A DNA stretch of 64,000 nucleotides, taken from NCBI RefSeq assembly GCF_000189755.2, contig NZ_KI912183.1, positions 1,614,257-1,678,256 on the forward strand. The letters run 5' to 3'. The stretch is from Desulfotomaculum nigrificans DSM 574 (GTDB lineage Bacteria; Bacillota; Desulfotomaculia; Desulfotomaculales; Desulfotomaculaceae). Positions within the stretch are counted from its first letter, which is position 1, and every line of letters starts with the position of its first letter. The notes beneath the pieces are model-generated. The model worked only from the letters and a program-made list of their open reading frames with translations. It was not told where the DNA came from and did not search any database. This document shows, piece after piece, positions 1-7,944 of this stretch. The translations under genes were made by a program, and so were the position numbers.

Positions 1-1209
1 CAAACAGGGATAACTATAGAAAAGCCCTTTGAAACCTTCACATATATTGAAATCACAAACCTGTCTAAGCCATTTCTAAATTATTTACTGAATAAGGAAC
101 ACGATTTAAAGTTTGACTTAAGGAGAATCTTACCTCTACCCTATCCTGACAACTGTCCCTTATTTGATCATTTAAAAGAAACAGTCGAAGGTCAAAATTT
201 AATGTCGTATCTTAAAAGTTTAAATACTATTTCCTTTTGGTATAGGGATACCGAACTTCTAAACAGGCTTGCTTATTATGAAGACGGCTGGGGGTGTGTT
301 GGAAAAAAAGGTGGTAATCCGGAAATTTGGAATATATATATATTAGACACAAACATCCCCTCAAGCAATGGACAAGACATTAGTTTAAAGGGATATTTAA
401 TTCTAACAAGTAAAAACCCCATGGACAAATGGAGGGGTTTTGTATCCCGTGTAAAGAACGTAGCTGTTGAAGAGAATGGTCCTCTGAACCTTCCTGTAAC
501 ACAACCAACATACTGGGCCAGGCATACGGGTGAATTATTTATAGACAATATTGATGACAATATGGCTCTAAACATGGATAGAACCTCATTTAACTATGAA
601 TTTGATGACATGATCAAAATTTCAGATAAGCTTGAGAAATGGGTAACACAAATATTCACCAAATCAGAAAAAATTCGGAGAGAGCGGACTTCCAGAAAAT
701 ACAAAAAAAATCTCCCGAATCAGAAACCAGATCCAGATGAGGAAAACAAACAGCATGAAAATCAAAATAATTTTTCCGGAAATGCTTGTCCCCCACCCGC
801 TCAAACAGGAGGAATTGCTTCTGAGAAAGAAGAAACCAACCAAAACCAGACTGACCATGAAGCAATAGCAATAGCTCCTGATAATGAAGGAAGTATTAAA
901 GTGGAAACAGTAAATAAAACCAACATTACTACCACGATTAAATATAAGGGCTTTACTTGGTCAGTGTCCACAAAACTTTTTGAACATGAAAATTCCTTGG
1001 GTGATATAATCAGGGATACAAAAGATATTTATCTTAACTCCGGGAACCCTCTTATTTCCGAAGGTAATTCTGATATTATGAAACTCTGCGCATACTTTGT
1101 GCTGCTACAGAATCCTGCTGTGGATGAAATAGACCAAGGAGAAAAAGAAAAAATTGATAATGCGATATTGGTATTGACTAAGGCTCTCATTAAAGGAGTT
1201 GGGGCATAA
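1..1209 (+). CDS. Hsp90/GHKL-like ATPase, C-terminal part (5' end outside window)
   Basis: The frame is open from the first base, so the ATG at 202 is internal and the ATP-binding N-terminal part lies to the left of the window. The segment at about residues 130-195 of the visible part (KWRGFVSRVKN, LFIDNIDDNMALNMDRTSFN) resembles the middle region of Hsp90-like/GHKL ATPases, where a receptor-like strand is followed by an ALNxDRxxF motif. A linker rich in Asn, Gln and Glu follows, then a C-terminal region of about 100 residues that I do not recognise. The stop codon overlaps the next start (TAATG), so translation with the SIR2-like gene is probably coupled. The ATPase assignment is by motif only; the nucleotide-binding motifs themselves are not visible. 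Confidence 0.6.
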   Translation, partial: QTGITIEKPFETFTYIEITNLSKPFLNYLLNKEHDLKFDLRRILPLPYPDNCPLFDHLKETVEGQNLMSYLKSLNTISFWYRDTELLNRLAYYEDGWGCVGKKGGNPEIWNIYILDTNIPSSNGQDISLKGYLILTSKNPMDKWRGFVSRVKNVAVEENGPLNLPVTQPTYWARHTGELFIDNIDDNMALNMDRTSFNYEFDDMIKISDKLEKWVTQIFTKSEKIRRERTSRKYKKNLPNQKPDPDEENKQHENQNNFSGNACPPPAQTGGIASEKEETNQNQTDHEAIAIAPDNEGSIKVETVNKTNITTTIKYKGFTWSVSTKLFEHENSLGDIIRDTKDIYLNSGNPLISEGNSDIMKLCAYFVLLQNPAVDEIDQGEKEKIDNAILVLTKALIKGVGA

Positions 1210-2195
1210 TGAGATTCGCCTTTGTATTCGGAGCAGGAGCATCTGCCGCGGAAGGTGCCCCCACGATTGCAAATTTTCTGTCTGAATCTTACCGGTTATA
1301 TGGAAATAATGCTGAATTTACACTTATTTGGAATTTTATTAAAGAATCCTTTAGTAAACCAATAACCGGCTACCAAGATATGCAGGATAACTTCCCAAGT
1401 ATTGATGAAATATTCTCTTTAATTGACTACTGTCTAATTTCAAACACTTCACTAACCAGGCAACACAGCATTGATTCTATCCATAAAATAAAAAGACAAT
1501 TAATTTCACTTATGACCCGGACACTCCGGGAAATGGCCAAAAGTTATGATACTCACCTTGTTTTCTTAGAAAGACACCTAAATGCTTTTAAAGGCTGTGA
1601 TATTATTTCTTTAAACTACGATACCCTGCTAGATAAAGCGCTGACCAGTATTGTTAAAGACAAGGTAAATTATGGATTTAGTTCAGAAAACTCTTTTGCA
1701 CAAGTAAAAGGAAAATACAGATTATATAAGCTTCATGGCTCATTGAACTGGGGTAACTGTACTTTTTGTAAAAACATTACCATTTTTGACAGGGATGTTG
1801 CTCATGAGCTTGGGAGCAATTATCCGTGCAAAGAGTGCTCCCACCACAATCTTGAGCCAGTCATAATTACTCCAACTCTACTTAAAGATTACAATTACGC
1901 AAAATTACAAAATGTTTGGGACTCGGCTTTTAAAGTTATTTCCAAGTGTGATGTTTTGGTATTTATAGGTTATTCTCTTAATTTCGCAGACGTGTCCATT
2001 ATTCATTTAATCAAAAGAGCAATTTCAGCAGGCGGCAATAAGCTAAAAAAAATTGTTGTCATTGATAAGGACACTTCTGATAACCCCTGCCCACCTACCT
2101 TATCAAGATATATTAAAATCTTTAACAAGGAAATAAAATACATCCGAGATGGTTTCCAAAAAGACCTGGATTTAATGAAAATCATTGAGCAATAG
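1209..2195 (+). CDS. SIR2-like NAD-binding/NADase protein
   Basis: This 328-residue protein begins with the Rossmann motif FVFGAGAS, followed by an Asn/Asp motif SLNYDTLLD, the catalytic-His motif KLHGSLNW, two cysteine pairs (CTFC and CKEC) that would hold a zinc ion, and a late VFIGYSLNFADV motif typical of SIR2 folds. Bacterial stand-alone SIR2 proteins paired with an ATPase or sensor usually act as NAD-depleting effectors of abortive phage defence; that role is inferred here from the overlap with the Hsp90-like gene. The ATG at 1209 shares one base with the upstream stop. The 3' end overlaps the convergent radical SAM gene by 24 bp. A true deacetylase is less likely given the divergent sequence and the operon partner. 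Confidence 0.8.
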   Translation: MRFAFVFGAGASAAEGAPTIANFLSESYRLYGNNAEFTLIWNFIKESFSKPITGYQDMQDNFPSIDEIFSLIDYCLISNTSLTRQHSIDSIHKIKRQLISLMTRTLREMAKSYDTHLVFLERHLNAFKGCDIISLNYDTLLDKALTSIVKDKVNYGFSSENSFAQVKGKYRLYKLHGSLNWGNCTFCKNITIFDRDVAHELGSNYPCKECSHHNLEPVIITPTLLKDYNYAKLQNVWDSAFKVISKCDVLVFIGYSLNFADVSIIHLIKRAISAGGNKLKKIVVIDKDTSDNPCPPTLSRYIKIFNKEIKYIRDGFQKDLDLMKIIEQ

Positions 2196-3617
2196 AAAAC
2201 GAAATTCCTTAGAGACGTCTGTATCATCAAAGATATTAAAAGATGCCCCTCTCACCCGAGTATTTAAGGCCATCATAAACCTCTCTAGTTGATTATACTC
2301 ATCCATCGAAATGTTGTTCAAATGGAGAAAGGGGTATAACTTGCCATTTAGGTCATGTAACTTAAAACCGCAATTTTCCAGAAGATATTTCTCATATTGA
2401 TTGTAAATGTTAGAGCCGGGAACCGGTGTAAAAAGCATTGGTATTATTGATCCTACAGTTTTTGATGCATATAGAGTTGTTGAAATAACGTCTTCCAATG
2501 ATTCTCCGGGAACCCCGAACAAAACAAACGCATTTACTTCCTGATTTCTTAAACTAAAACCAGCCTTTGAACAGAGTTGAACTGCATTATCAAAATCATC
2601 CAATCCCGTATGGCGACGATTCCACTTTTTATAGGATTCGATATTCACTGTCTCAAGGGGAAGGTAAACTTTTTTAAACCCTGCCCTTCTCATTAATTGT
2701 AAAGTGTTAAGGTCTAATGCCCGAGGTTCTATACCTTCGGGAGCAAATAATTCCAATTTAATTCCGTAATCTACGATTTGTTCAAGTATCTTACAAAAGT
2801 TATCTTTATAATAAAGAAGATTATCTTCGTAAAATGCAAACTGGTTTATACCAAAACGTTTGTGTTTTTCCATAATTTCTTCCATTACAACTTCAGCTGG
2901 ACGAAAGCGCGGCCTTCCAGGGCCGTTTATTTTTTTCTGTGCACAATAGGAACAATTATACGGGCAGCCCCTACTTGCATGAAGTATCGCATATTGGACA
3001 GTTAAATTTGAGTTAGGGTTAAGGTTGGTTTCTGAAGAGGTATACAAAGATAGGTCCGTCCTTAGATCAGAAGCCTCAGGTACTTCCCCCACCACAACCG
3101 TATTTTCTCCTTGCCCTATTCCTTCTTTAATCAATTGTTGAACTAATTCTTTTCCTTCAATTTTCCTCGTAATAACCGGTATATTTTCTAATACATGTTC
3201 CGGACACAAGGTAGGGTAAATCCCTCCAATACGAATAACTGCTTGAGGGAAAATCTGACTAACAATTTCAGCTATATCTCTAGTACTTTCCCACCAGTAA
3301 GTCATAATGGAAGTAATCCAAACTTCATCCAAATTGTTGTTCTTGCTATAATCTGTTAATATTTTCCCAACCTCGGTAGGGGTAATTCCAAAGCACCATT
3401 TCTTCCTGAAATTATTTTTGTAGTTATTGGTGATTAATTTTTTCTTAACTTTTCTTCTACTATCTGTTTCCAAACAATCTAATAATAGGACATTGCATTC
3501 TAGTTGTTCTTTTAACATAGTAGCCAGTTTTAATAGACCATGGGGTTGACTCCAATAGGCCCAATATTGAACATCATAAATAGGTGGGTTAATTAATAGA
3601 ACATTCTTTTTACTCAT
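2172..3617 (-). CDS. Radical SAM protein
   Basis: A 481-residue radical SAM enzyme. The N-terminal part (about residues 1-190) begins with VLLINPPIYD and has the Rossmann-like layout of cobalamin-binding radical SAM proteins, but I see no DxHxxG cobalamin ligand. The cluster motif RGCPYNCSYCAQ (CxxxCxxC, around residue 215-225) is intact, followed by the TIM-barrel core with FGVPGES. I chose the ATG at 3617 because GGGAG lies nine bases upstream; a GTG at 3638 overlaps the upstream stop but has no suitable ribosome site. Substrate unknown. It follows a paralogue lacking the cysteines, with which it probably forms an operon and perhaps a heterodimer. Confidence 0.85.
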   Translation of the reverse strand: MSKKNVLLINPPIYDVQYWAYWSQPHGLLKLATMLKEQLECNVLLLDCLETDSRRKVKKKLITNNYKNNFRKKWCFGITPTEVGKILTDYSKNNNLDEVWITSIMTYWWESTRDIAEIVSQIFPQAVIRIGGIYPTLCPEHVLENIPVITRKIEGKELVQQLIKEGIGQGENTVVVGEVPEASDLRTDLSLYTSSETNLNPNSNLTVQYAILHASRGCPYNCSYCAQKKINGPGRPRFRPAEVVMEEIMEKHKRFGINQFAFYEDNLLYYKDNFCKILEQIVDYGIKLELFAPEGIEPRALDLNTLQLMRRAGFKKVYLPLETVNIESYKKWNRRHTGLDDFDNAVQLCSKAGFSLRNQEVNAFVLFGVPGESLEDVISTTLYASKTVGSIIPMLFTPVPGSNIYNQYEKYLLENCGFKLHDLNGKLYPFLHLNNISMDEYNQLERFMMALNTRVRGASFNIFDDTDVSKEFRFLLLNDFH

Positions 3618-3634
3618 TGGCATTAACTCCCACT

Positions 3635-5005
3635 TCACTTAAAAATCTTTAAAAGATCTCTTATTGCATTTTTTATAGTTGATGGTATTTTCCCATCCCC
3701 GAAGAAATCAAATGTCTGGCTCTTAAAAGGATAGTTTAACATAGCAAAAAGTCTTGTAATCTCATCATAATGTTTGTATTTTAGTGGAGATAACTCACTC
3801 ATTGGAAAGACATGGGGACTTAGCCTATCAACATTCAAACTGTTAGATAGTTCTTTAAAGTCTTGTGTCCACGGGGATGGAGTATAAAACACAGGAATTG
3901 CAAATCCTAATGTATGGGAAATTAATAAACCTTTCTTTAAAACTTCTCTTAAATTCTCACCGGGTGTACCAATGTAAAAATACCCACCAATTTGTAAGTC
4001 CCTTAACTTGAATCCGGCCTGTTTCAGGGACGCTGCTGCATAGTGATAATGCCTGCTTCTTTCATCCTCAATAACTGCTTTAGAAGGCATAAAATAAATT
4101 TTTTCAGCCCCTGCTTTTTTTAATAATTGAGCCAATTCTTCATCCATATCTTCAGGATATAAGCCATTAAGAATGTGTATTTTTATTTTTAAATTATTTT
4201 CAACGATCTCATTAAGCAATAACTTAAATGTATAACCGCCATCATCTGCGGCAATTTTATCGTCATAACATGTAAAGTTTGTTATTCCATTTTTATTCCA
4301 CAAGACAATATCATTTAAAATTTCAGAAACTGATCTAAATTGATTTCGGCCTCCAGGTAAAAAAAACTCTCCTCCATACTCATCAGTTGATGGACCACAG
4401 CGTATCTGAAATACAGCAAAATCGGGACGTTGTAGTAATGTATAATCCGGCCTAGTCAAACAAACCTGTGGAATGTTTCCAGTAATAAGTATAGTGGTAT
4501 CACTAAGACTTCCTCTATAAAAAGAATTGTGGAAATCTATTCCTGTTACTATAGAATTTGCCTTAAATTTCTCCATAGCATGATCAGGAAAAAGGGTCGG
4601 ATACAATCCACCTATCTTAATTTTTGCTTCCGGAAAGACTTTGAGAGCAATATCCCTGGCCTCGACCATACCTGGCCACCAGTATGTAGTGAGTGTTGAA
4701 AACCATATTTCTTTTGGTACCCAACCGGAATGCTTATATTCCAGCAATGTTTTATAAAAATCCGTTTTTGTTAATCCAAATCTATACTTTCGAAGTACAA
4801 AACCATCAACCGTTATTTTATTAACTAATTCTTTTCGAACCTTCCCGCCAGGTGGTACTGACATAAAGTCAATTAGTCTTGTCTCCACCCCAATGTTTCG
4901 CAAGTATGTACCTAATTTTAGCAATGACAACGGTTGATGCCATTTCTCCCATGTGTATCTATAGTCATAGACGGGAGGATTTACTAATAAAATTTTTACC
5001 CCCAT
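3635..5005 (-). CDS. Radical-SAM-like paralogue lacking the cluster cysteines
   Basis: This 456-residue protein aligns by eye with its downstream neighbour throughout: the NPPVYD start, GLYPTLFPDHAMEKF, KLRDLQIGGYFYIGTPGENL and the final barrel strands. At the place where the neighbour has RGCPYNCSYC, it reads QIRCGPSTDEYGGEFF, with only one cysteine, so it cannot hold a 4Fe-4S cluster in the standard way. It is therefore probably a degenerate partner or scaffold for the active enzyme. The ATG at 5005 follows AGGTGA at good spacing. Both genes are AT-rich and lie in the accessory region. Function unknown; a non-radical role is possible. Confidence 0.75.
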   Translation of the reverse strand: MGVKILLVNPPVYDYRYTWEKWHQPLSLLKLGTYLRNIGVETRLIDFMSVPPGGKVRKELVNKITVDGFVLRKYRFGLTKTDFYKTLLEYKHSGWVPKEIWFSTLTTYWWPGMVEARDIALKVFPEAKIKIGGLYPTLFPDHAMEKFKANSIVTGIDFHNSFYRGSLSDTTILITGNIPQVCLTRPDYTLLQRPDFAVFQIRCGPSTDEYGGEFFLPGGRNQFRSVSEILNDIVLWNKNGITNFTCYDDKIAADDGGYTFKLLLNEIVENNLKIKIHILNGLYPEDMDEELAQLLKKAGAEKIYFMPSKAVIEDERSRHYHYAAASLKQAGFKLRDLQIGGYFYIGTPGENLREVLKKGLLISHTLGFAIPVFYTPSPWTQDFKELSNSLNVDRLSPHVFPMSELSPLKYKHYDEITRLFAMLNYPFKSQTFDFFGDGKIPSTIKNAIRDLLKIFK

Positions 5006-5113
5006 CAATCATCACCTTTTTTAATCTTACATTATACTATCATAAAAAATCCCTCAGATCTATAGGGGGACATTAATTTCTCTTTTTAACACTTACTATC
5101 CGTGATTCTAAGA

Positions 5114-5260
5114 TTACAAACTGTCATAAAAATAGCTTACAAGGCTAATTTGTAAAATTATTTCAATTTCGGCCAGTGTTTCAGGATATTGATAGCCAAA
5201 TTCCCGATGGCATTCAACGCACTTCTGGTAATCCTTTGTTTGAGATTCTAATGTTAACAT
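5114..5260 (-). CDS. Small Cys-pair protein (48 aa)
   Basis: A short open frame beginning ATG TTA ACA at 5260. The start overlaps the end of the upstream gene by seven bases (ATGTTAA), with GAAGAGGAAAG as ribosome site inside that gene. The product carries one CxxC (QKCVECHREFGY) and a hydrophobic C-terminus. The tight overlap, the ribosome site and the zinc-knuckle-like motif favour a real gene, the last of a three-gene operon. I do not recognise the family. It was found by reading between the larger frames. Confidence 0.5.
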   Translation of the reverse strand: MLTLESQTKDYQKCVECHREFGYQYPETLAEIEIILQISLVSYFYDSL

Positions 5261-5688
5261 TTGACTTTCCTCTTCTCTTTCTTTACTTTCCAGCTTCTTA
5301 TACAGGTATTAAATGCCTTACACCCGGTACTGCTATAACCCTTTTGGGGATCGCCTGGCACATAAGGACTGCAAACCGGAATTTTCCCGTCACAAAGACT
5401 ACTATTATTGCTTTTCTTGCAAGGCGTATAATCCGAGGCCCATCTGAGTCTGTTTCCAAACTTGTCCTGCGTAAAAACGACAACTTGCCCATCGTGAGTA
5501 TTTTTTAGCTTAAAACGTGAGGTAGCAGGAAACAACTCCCTTTCTTCTGCGTCCAGTTTGCTCATACTGTTAATTACGGTCTTTTCTACATCAACCGAAC
5601 TGTCTACTACTTCTTCAAAGATTCCCCCATTGTCTGTACTTTCATCGTCACTGGGCCACATGCCATACGCCGGGTTTTTAATAGCCAT
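5254..5688 (-). CDS. Hypothetical protein with Cys-rich C-terminus
   Basis: The likely start is the ATG at 5688 (MAIKNPAYGMW), eight bases after GGAGG; longer in-frame starts lie within the upstream gene. The 144-residue product has an acidic N-terminal third, a beta-rich middle (KLKNTHDGQVVVFTQDKFGN) and about six cysteines in the last 50 residues. No signal peptide or membrane segment is visible. It is the middle gene of a minus-strand operon (6145 to 5114). I do not recognise it. The middle region could be a small beta-barrel domain, but that is a guess. Confidence 0.6.
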   Translation of the reverse strand: MAIKNPAYGMWPSDDESTDNGGIFEEVVDSSVDVEKTVINSMSKLDAEERELFPATSRFKLKNTHDGQVVVFTQDKFGNRLRWASDYTPCKKSNNSSLCDGKIPVCSPYVPGDPQKGYSSTGCKAFNTCIRSWKVKKEKRKVKC

Positions 5689-5701
5689 ATTTTCGCCTCC
5701 G

Positions 5702-6145
5702 TTATATAATAAGAAGTTTGTTGCCCGGGGAAAGTAACCCGGCAGCAAGTAATTCAACAGTCTTTTGATTAGCCATAGTCTGTGGTTCATCATATGCTTC
5801 ATATGCTTCTTCAGTTGGTTTAACTTCTTTTTGTCCTTTGGGGGCCGTTTTCCCAGTTCCGGATGTGTCCATGTGCTTATGAGTTGCTATTAGTGAGATT
5901 GAGCCATTCCAGCCACATGTGCTCCAGGCTATCCTGTGTGCTTCGATAACTATTGAGTGATTATACTTATCCACCTCTAGAAATTCTCTAATTTCTGCCC
6001 CGGTCACTTTGATTCTAAAAACATCAAAGATATATTTTCTTACACCCCTTGTTCCCTCTTTCATAAAAACCTTCGCTATTTTGGGTTTATATGGGTGCAA
6101 GAAGTCAAAAATGTTAAGCTTTTCAATATCCTTTAAACACAGCAT
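5702..6145 (-). CDS. Hypothetical protein, first gene of three-gene operon
   Basis: The start is the ATG at 6145, preceded at eight bases by a strong GGGAGGGGG; an in-frame GTG at 6154 lies inside that ribosome site. The 147-residue product has a basic/hydrophobic N-terminal two thirds (FLHPYKPKIAKVFMKEG, IVIEAHRIAWSTCGWNG) and a Lys/Glu-rich tail. The next gene starts 13 bases downstream, so the two are surely cotranscribed. No family recognised. The operon sits inside the inferred sigK-intervening element, between the radical SAM pair and a decayed duplicated segment. Confidence 0.6.
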   Translation of the reverse strand: MLCLKDIEKLNIFDFLHPYKPKIAKVFMKEGTRGVRKYIFDVFRIKVTGAEIREFLEVDKYNHSIVIEAHRIAWSTCGWNGSISLIATHKHMDTSGTGKTAPKGQKEVKPTEEAYEAYDEPQTMANQKTVELLAAGLLSPGNKLLII

Positions 6146-6244
6146 ACAATCCACCCCCTCCCAAATTCTCTTGTTTTGTTTAAAAGAATTTAGGACGGTG
6201 CGGACTACGGGGTGCCGCTTACCGGCTCGGGCCTTCTTCCCGGC

Positions 6245-6735
6245 CCCGTACGCATGCCGTTAGATTGTCAAAGAGCAATCGTGCTGTAAATGCTGTAAAT
6301 CAAGTCTTTCTATAACAGCACGCCTCCGGGCAGCTTGTCCTCCTGCCCCAAAGCCTACCGTCATAGCAACTAGCTAACAAATAAACTTGTTTACCAACTT
6401 CCCAAGCTCATCAAACGATTTCTCCAGCCTGTCCTGCTGAGCTGCAGGCAGGCCTGCTTCTATTGTTTTGTTCTTTTATGCCGTATGACTGAACGGCTAC
6501 TTTACAGAGCCTTATTACATCCCGGTTGCAAAGGTAGTTCCGTCCTCAACCTTTTAATATTTTAATATTTGACCATCCAGCTGCTTTATTGAGGCCCGGC
6601 AGTCAAGGCAAACTTCGCTATCTCGATACGCCTTCTCATAAACCCCAGGGTCTAACCACAGCCCCTTGCCGCATTTGGAACACCGCCAGGCTATACGTCC
6701 CTTCTTCCACTCGTTCACAAAAGGGCTTCCTTCCG
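6245..6735. repeat. Copy A of a long inverted duplication (partner near 21.5-22.0 kb)
   Basis: The minus strand here matches the plus strand at 21545-21966. The best stretches are 6255-6425 (for example CTAGCTAACAAATAAACTTG against its reverse complement at 21845-21880) and 6590-6700, which encodes the same zinc-ribbon segment in both copies. The part between them has diverged. On the minus strand, about 6390-6460 still reads as a small coding remnant (PAAQQDRLEKSFDELGKLV) that is frame-disrupted. The gene-free stretch 6146-6553 consists of this remnant plus a GC-rich block (6180-6245) that I cannot assign. Confidence 0.8.
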
Positions 6736-6895
6736 GCAGATTGTCCCGCCGGTAGCTTTCCGGCTGCCGCAGGTGGCAGATTTTGTGAACCGTACGGCCG
6801 CCTTCAATAAAAATATATAATTGGTCTGCCCACACCGGTTCAAAGCACAAGTGACAGATTCCCAGGGTATCAGGAATAGGGGTTGCTTTCCTCAA
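6554..6895 (-). CDS. Zinc-ribbon hypothetical protein
   Basis: A 113-residue protein with two separated metal-site halves: CHLCFEPV near the N-terminus and CSKCGKGLWLD followed by CLDC near the C-terminus, all CxxC knuckles. The start is a TTG at 6895 behind GGAGGTG (nine-base spacing); no ATG is available. A truncated plus-strand copy of the last 40 residues exists at 21545-21686 within the inverted duplication, and the two C-termini differ after the shared LDCRA segment. The role is unknown; such small zinc ribbons are common in phage-like and integrative elements. Confidence 0.65.
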   Translation of the reverse strand: MRKATPIPDTLGICHLCFEPVWADQLYIFIEGGRTVHKICHLRQPESYRRDNLPEGSPFVNEWKKGRIAWRCSKCGKGLWLDPGVYEKAYRDSEVCLDCRASIKQLDGQILKY

Positions 6896-6901
6896 CGTGA
6901 A

Positions 6902-7198
6902 TTACACCTCCAGAAATTCTTCTTTATTAACTAACTGATCTTCATTCTCTGCCAACTCGTCAATTATTGCCCATCCAGCAGCGTGATAATCCTTTAATAC
7001 CTGTTCAATTTCTTCTGGTGTCATTTGAGGTGGATTAACTATGTGGATAATGGTTTTTCCCAATTTAAGGGTCTTATCATACTTCACAGATTCATCCCCC
7101 CAGTTTAATCTATGCGGGGGTTTTACTGGGACTACCCTTGTTTTTTGTTTCAATCCACTTGCCGGAAGGGATGTAACGCTTATTAATGTGTTTTGCAT
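6902..7198 (-). CDS. Hypothetical small protein
   Basis: A 98-residue soluble protein starting at the ATG at 7198 (MQNTLISV), with AGGTGATTTT just upstream; an earlier in-frame start at 7216 lacks a ribosome site. The second half reads NPPQMTPEEIEQVLKDYHAA, probably helical. It is followed after six bases by the zinc-ribbon gene, so the two probably form one transcript. I do not recognise the family. The location next to XRE regulators suggests an accessory-element gene. Confidence 0.6.
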   Translation of the reverse strand: MQNTLISVTSLPASGLKQKTRVVPVKPPHRLNWGDESVKYDKTLKLGKTIIHIVNPPQMTPEEIEQVLKDYHAAGWAIIDELAENEDQLVNKEEFLEV

Positions 7199-7235
7199 AA
7201 AATCACCTGTCCTCAAAAGACCTCAAAATAAACAC

Positions 7236-7289
7236 GACAGATATTTACAGGGTTTTTGGCACGGCTATGGTAAGATATGGTTAACATTG
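7236..7289. repeat. 54-bp dispersed repeat, copy 1
   Basis: This stretch, starting GACAGATATTTACAGGG, matches 8415-8468 (GACAGATATTTACATGG) over its whole length with roughly 80 percent identity by eye, in the same orientation. Each copy lies just downstream of a minus-strand XRE gene; this one abuts the stop codon at 7290. It also lies upstream of the minus-strand gene starting at 7198, so it may hold a promoter or the end of a duplicated regulator cassette. Confidence 0.7.
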
Positions 7290-7502
7290 TTATTCGTTAG
7301 ATGCTTTGGGTATATCATCGTCCTCCCCTAATAGTTTAGAAACCGAAATCCCGAGTGCTTTAGCTAATTTTTTAACGATAAAGACAGAGGGTTGTTTTTT
7401 CCCCTGTTCAAGTTCACAAATATAAGCTTGACTAACACCGCTTTTTTCTGCGAGTTTTGCTTGAGTTAGTCCCTGATCCTCTCTATACTTTTGCAATTTC
7501 AT
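7290..7502 (-). CDS. XRE-family (Cro/CI type) repressor
   Basis: A 70-residue single-domain helix-turn-helix protein: KYREDQGLTQAKLAEKSGV-SQAYICELEQGKKQPS, then a short acidic tail. The ATG at 7502 follows a perfect GGAGGTGAT. It is divergent from the XRE gene at 7631, with three copies of a TATCGC-type inverted repeat between them, so it most likely represses its own promoter and that of its neighbour, like a phage immunity or integrative-element switch. Confidence 0.9.
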   Translation of the reverse strand: MKLQKYREDQGLTQAKLAEKSGVSQAYICELEQGKKQPSVFIVKKLAKALGISVSKLLGEDDDIPKASNE

Positions 7503-7527
7503 GCTATCACCTCCGCTACAATTAGTT

Positions 7528-7607
7528 TATCGCATAAGCGATAGTATTGTCAATCGCATAAGCGATAATTAAGTTAAAAAATTAAGTGTTATAATTGCTA
7601 TAGCGAT
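7528..7607. promoter_or_regulatory. Three-copy operator between divergent XRE genes
   Basis: Two perfect inverted repeats, TATCGC-ATAA-GCGATA at 7528-7543 and ATCGC-ATAA-GCGAT at 7553-7566, are followed by a third with one mismatch, ATTGC-TATA-GCGAT at 7594-7607. The centres are 24 bp and 41 bp apart. The arms and 4-bp spacer are those expected for an XRE dimer. Which of the two flanking regulators binds is not decided by the sequence. Confidence 0.8.
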
Positions 7608-7630
7608 AATTACTTTTTTGGAGTGTTATT

Positions 7631-7942
7631 ATGGATATTGCATCAAGAATTATAGAACTTAGAAAAAATATTGGGTTTAACACAAATCAACTTGCTAAAT
7701 TAGCAAATATAAGTTATTCAACGTTATATGAAGTAGAAACAGGTAAGAAACAACCGTCTGTATATACCCTCGAAAAAATCTGCACTGCCCTGGGCATAAC
7801 TCTCTCCGAATTTTTCTCTGATACCCAAGAGCAGGAACCACTGCCCCCGGAAGTGCGGCAGATCTGTGAGAAAGTCAAGCAACTACCTCCAGACAAGTTA
7901 AAAGTATTAAATGCTGTCCTTGATACTTGGAAAGGAGAGTAA
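7631..7942 (+). CDS. XRE-family transcriptional regulator
   Basis: A 103-residue protein with an N-terminal Cro/CI-type helix-turn-helix (NQLAKLANISYSTLYEVETGKKQPS, interrupted here by nothing unusual) and a C-terminal helical tail ending VLNAVLDTWKGE, as in SinR-like regulators. The ATG at 7631 follows TTGGAGTG. It is divergent from the XRE gene at 7502 and is followed two bases downstream by a coiled-coil gene, so those two are cotranscribed. It probably counteracts the divergent repressor at the shared operators. Confidence 0.88.
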   Translation: MDIASRIIELRKNIGFNTNQLAKLANISYSTLYEVETGKKQPSVYTLEKICTALGITLSEFFSDTQEQEPLPPEVRQICEKVKQLPPDKLKVLNAVLDTWKGE

Positions 7943-7944
7943 GC

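Noticed and set aside
2172-5005. Cobalamin-binding radical SAM assignment
   Set aside because: The N-terminal Rossmann-like layout fits, but no DxHxxG cobalamin ligand is present in either protein.
5176-5508. Plus-strand 110-residue frame
   Set aside because: It is antisense to the two small minus-strand genes, which have ribosome sites and tight coupling.
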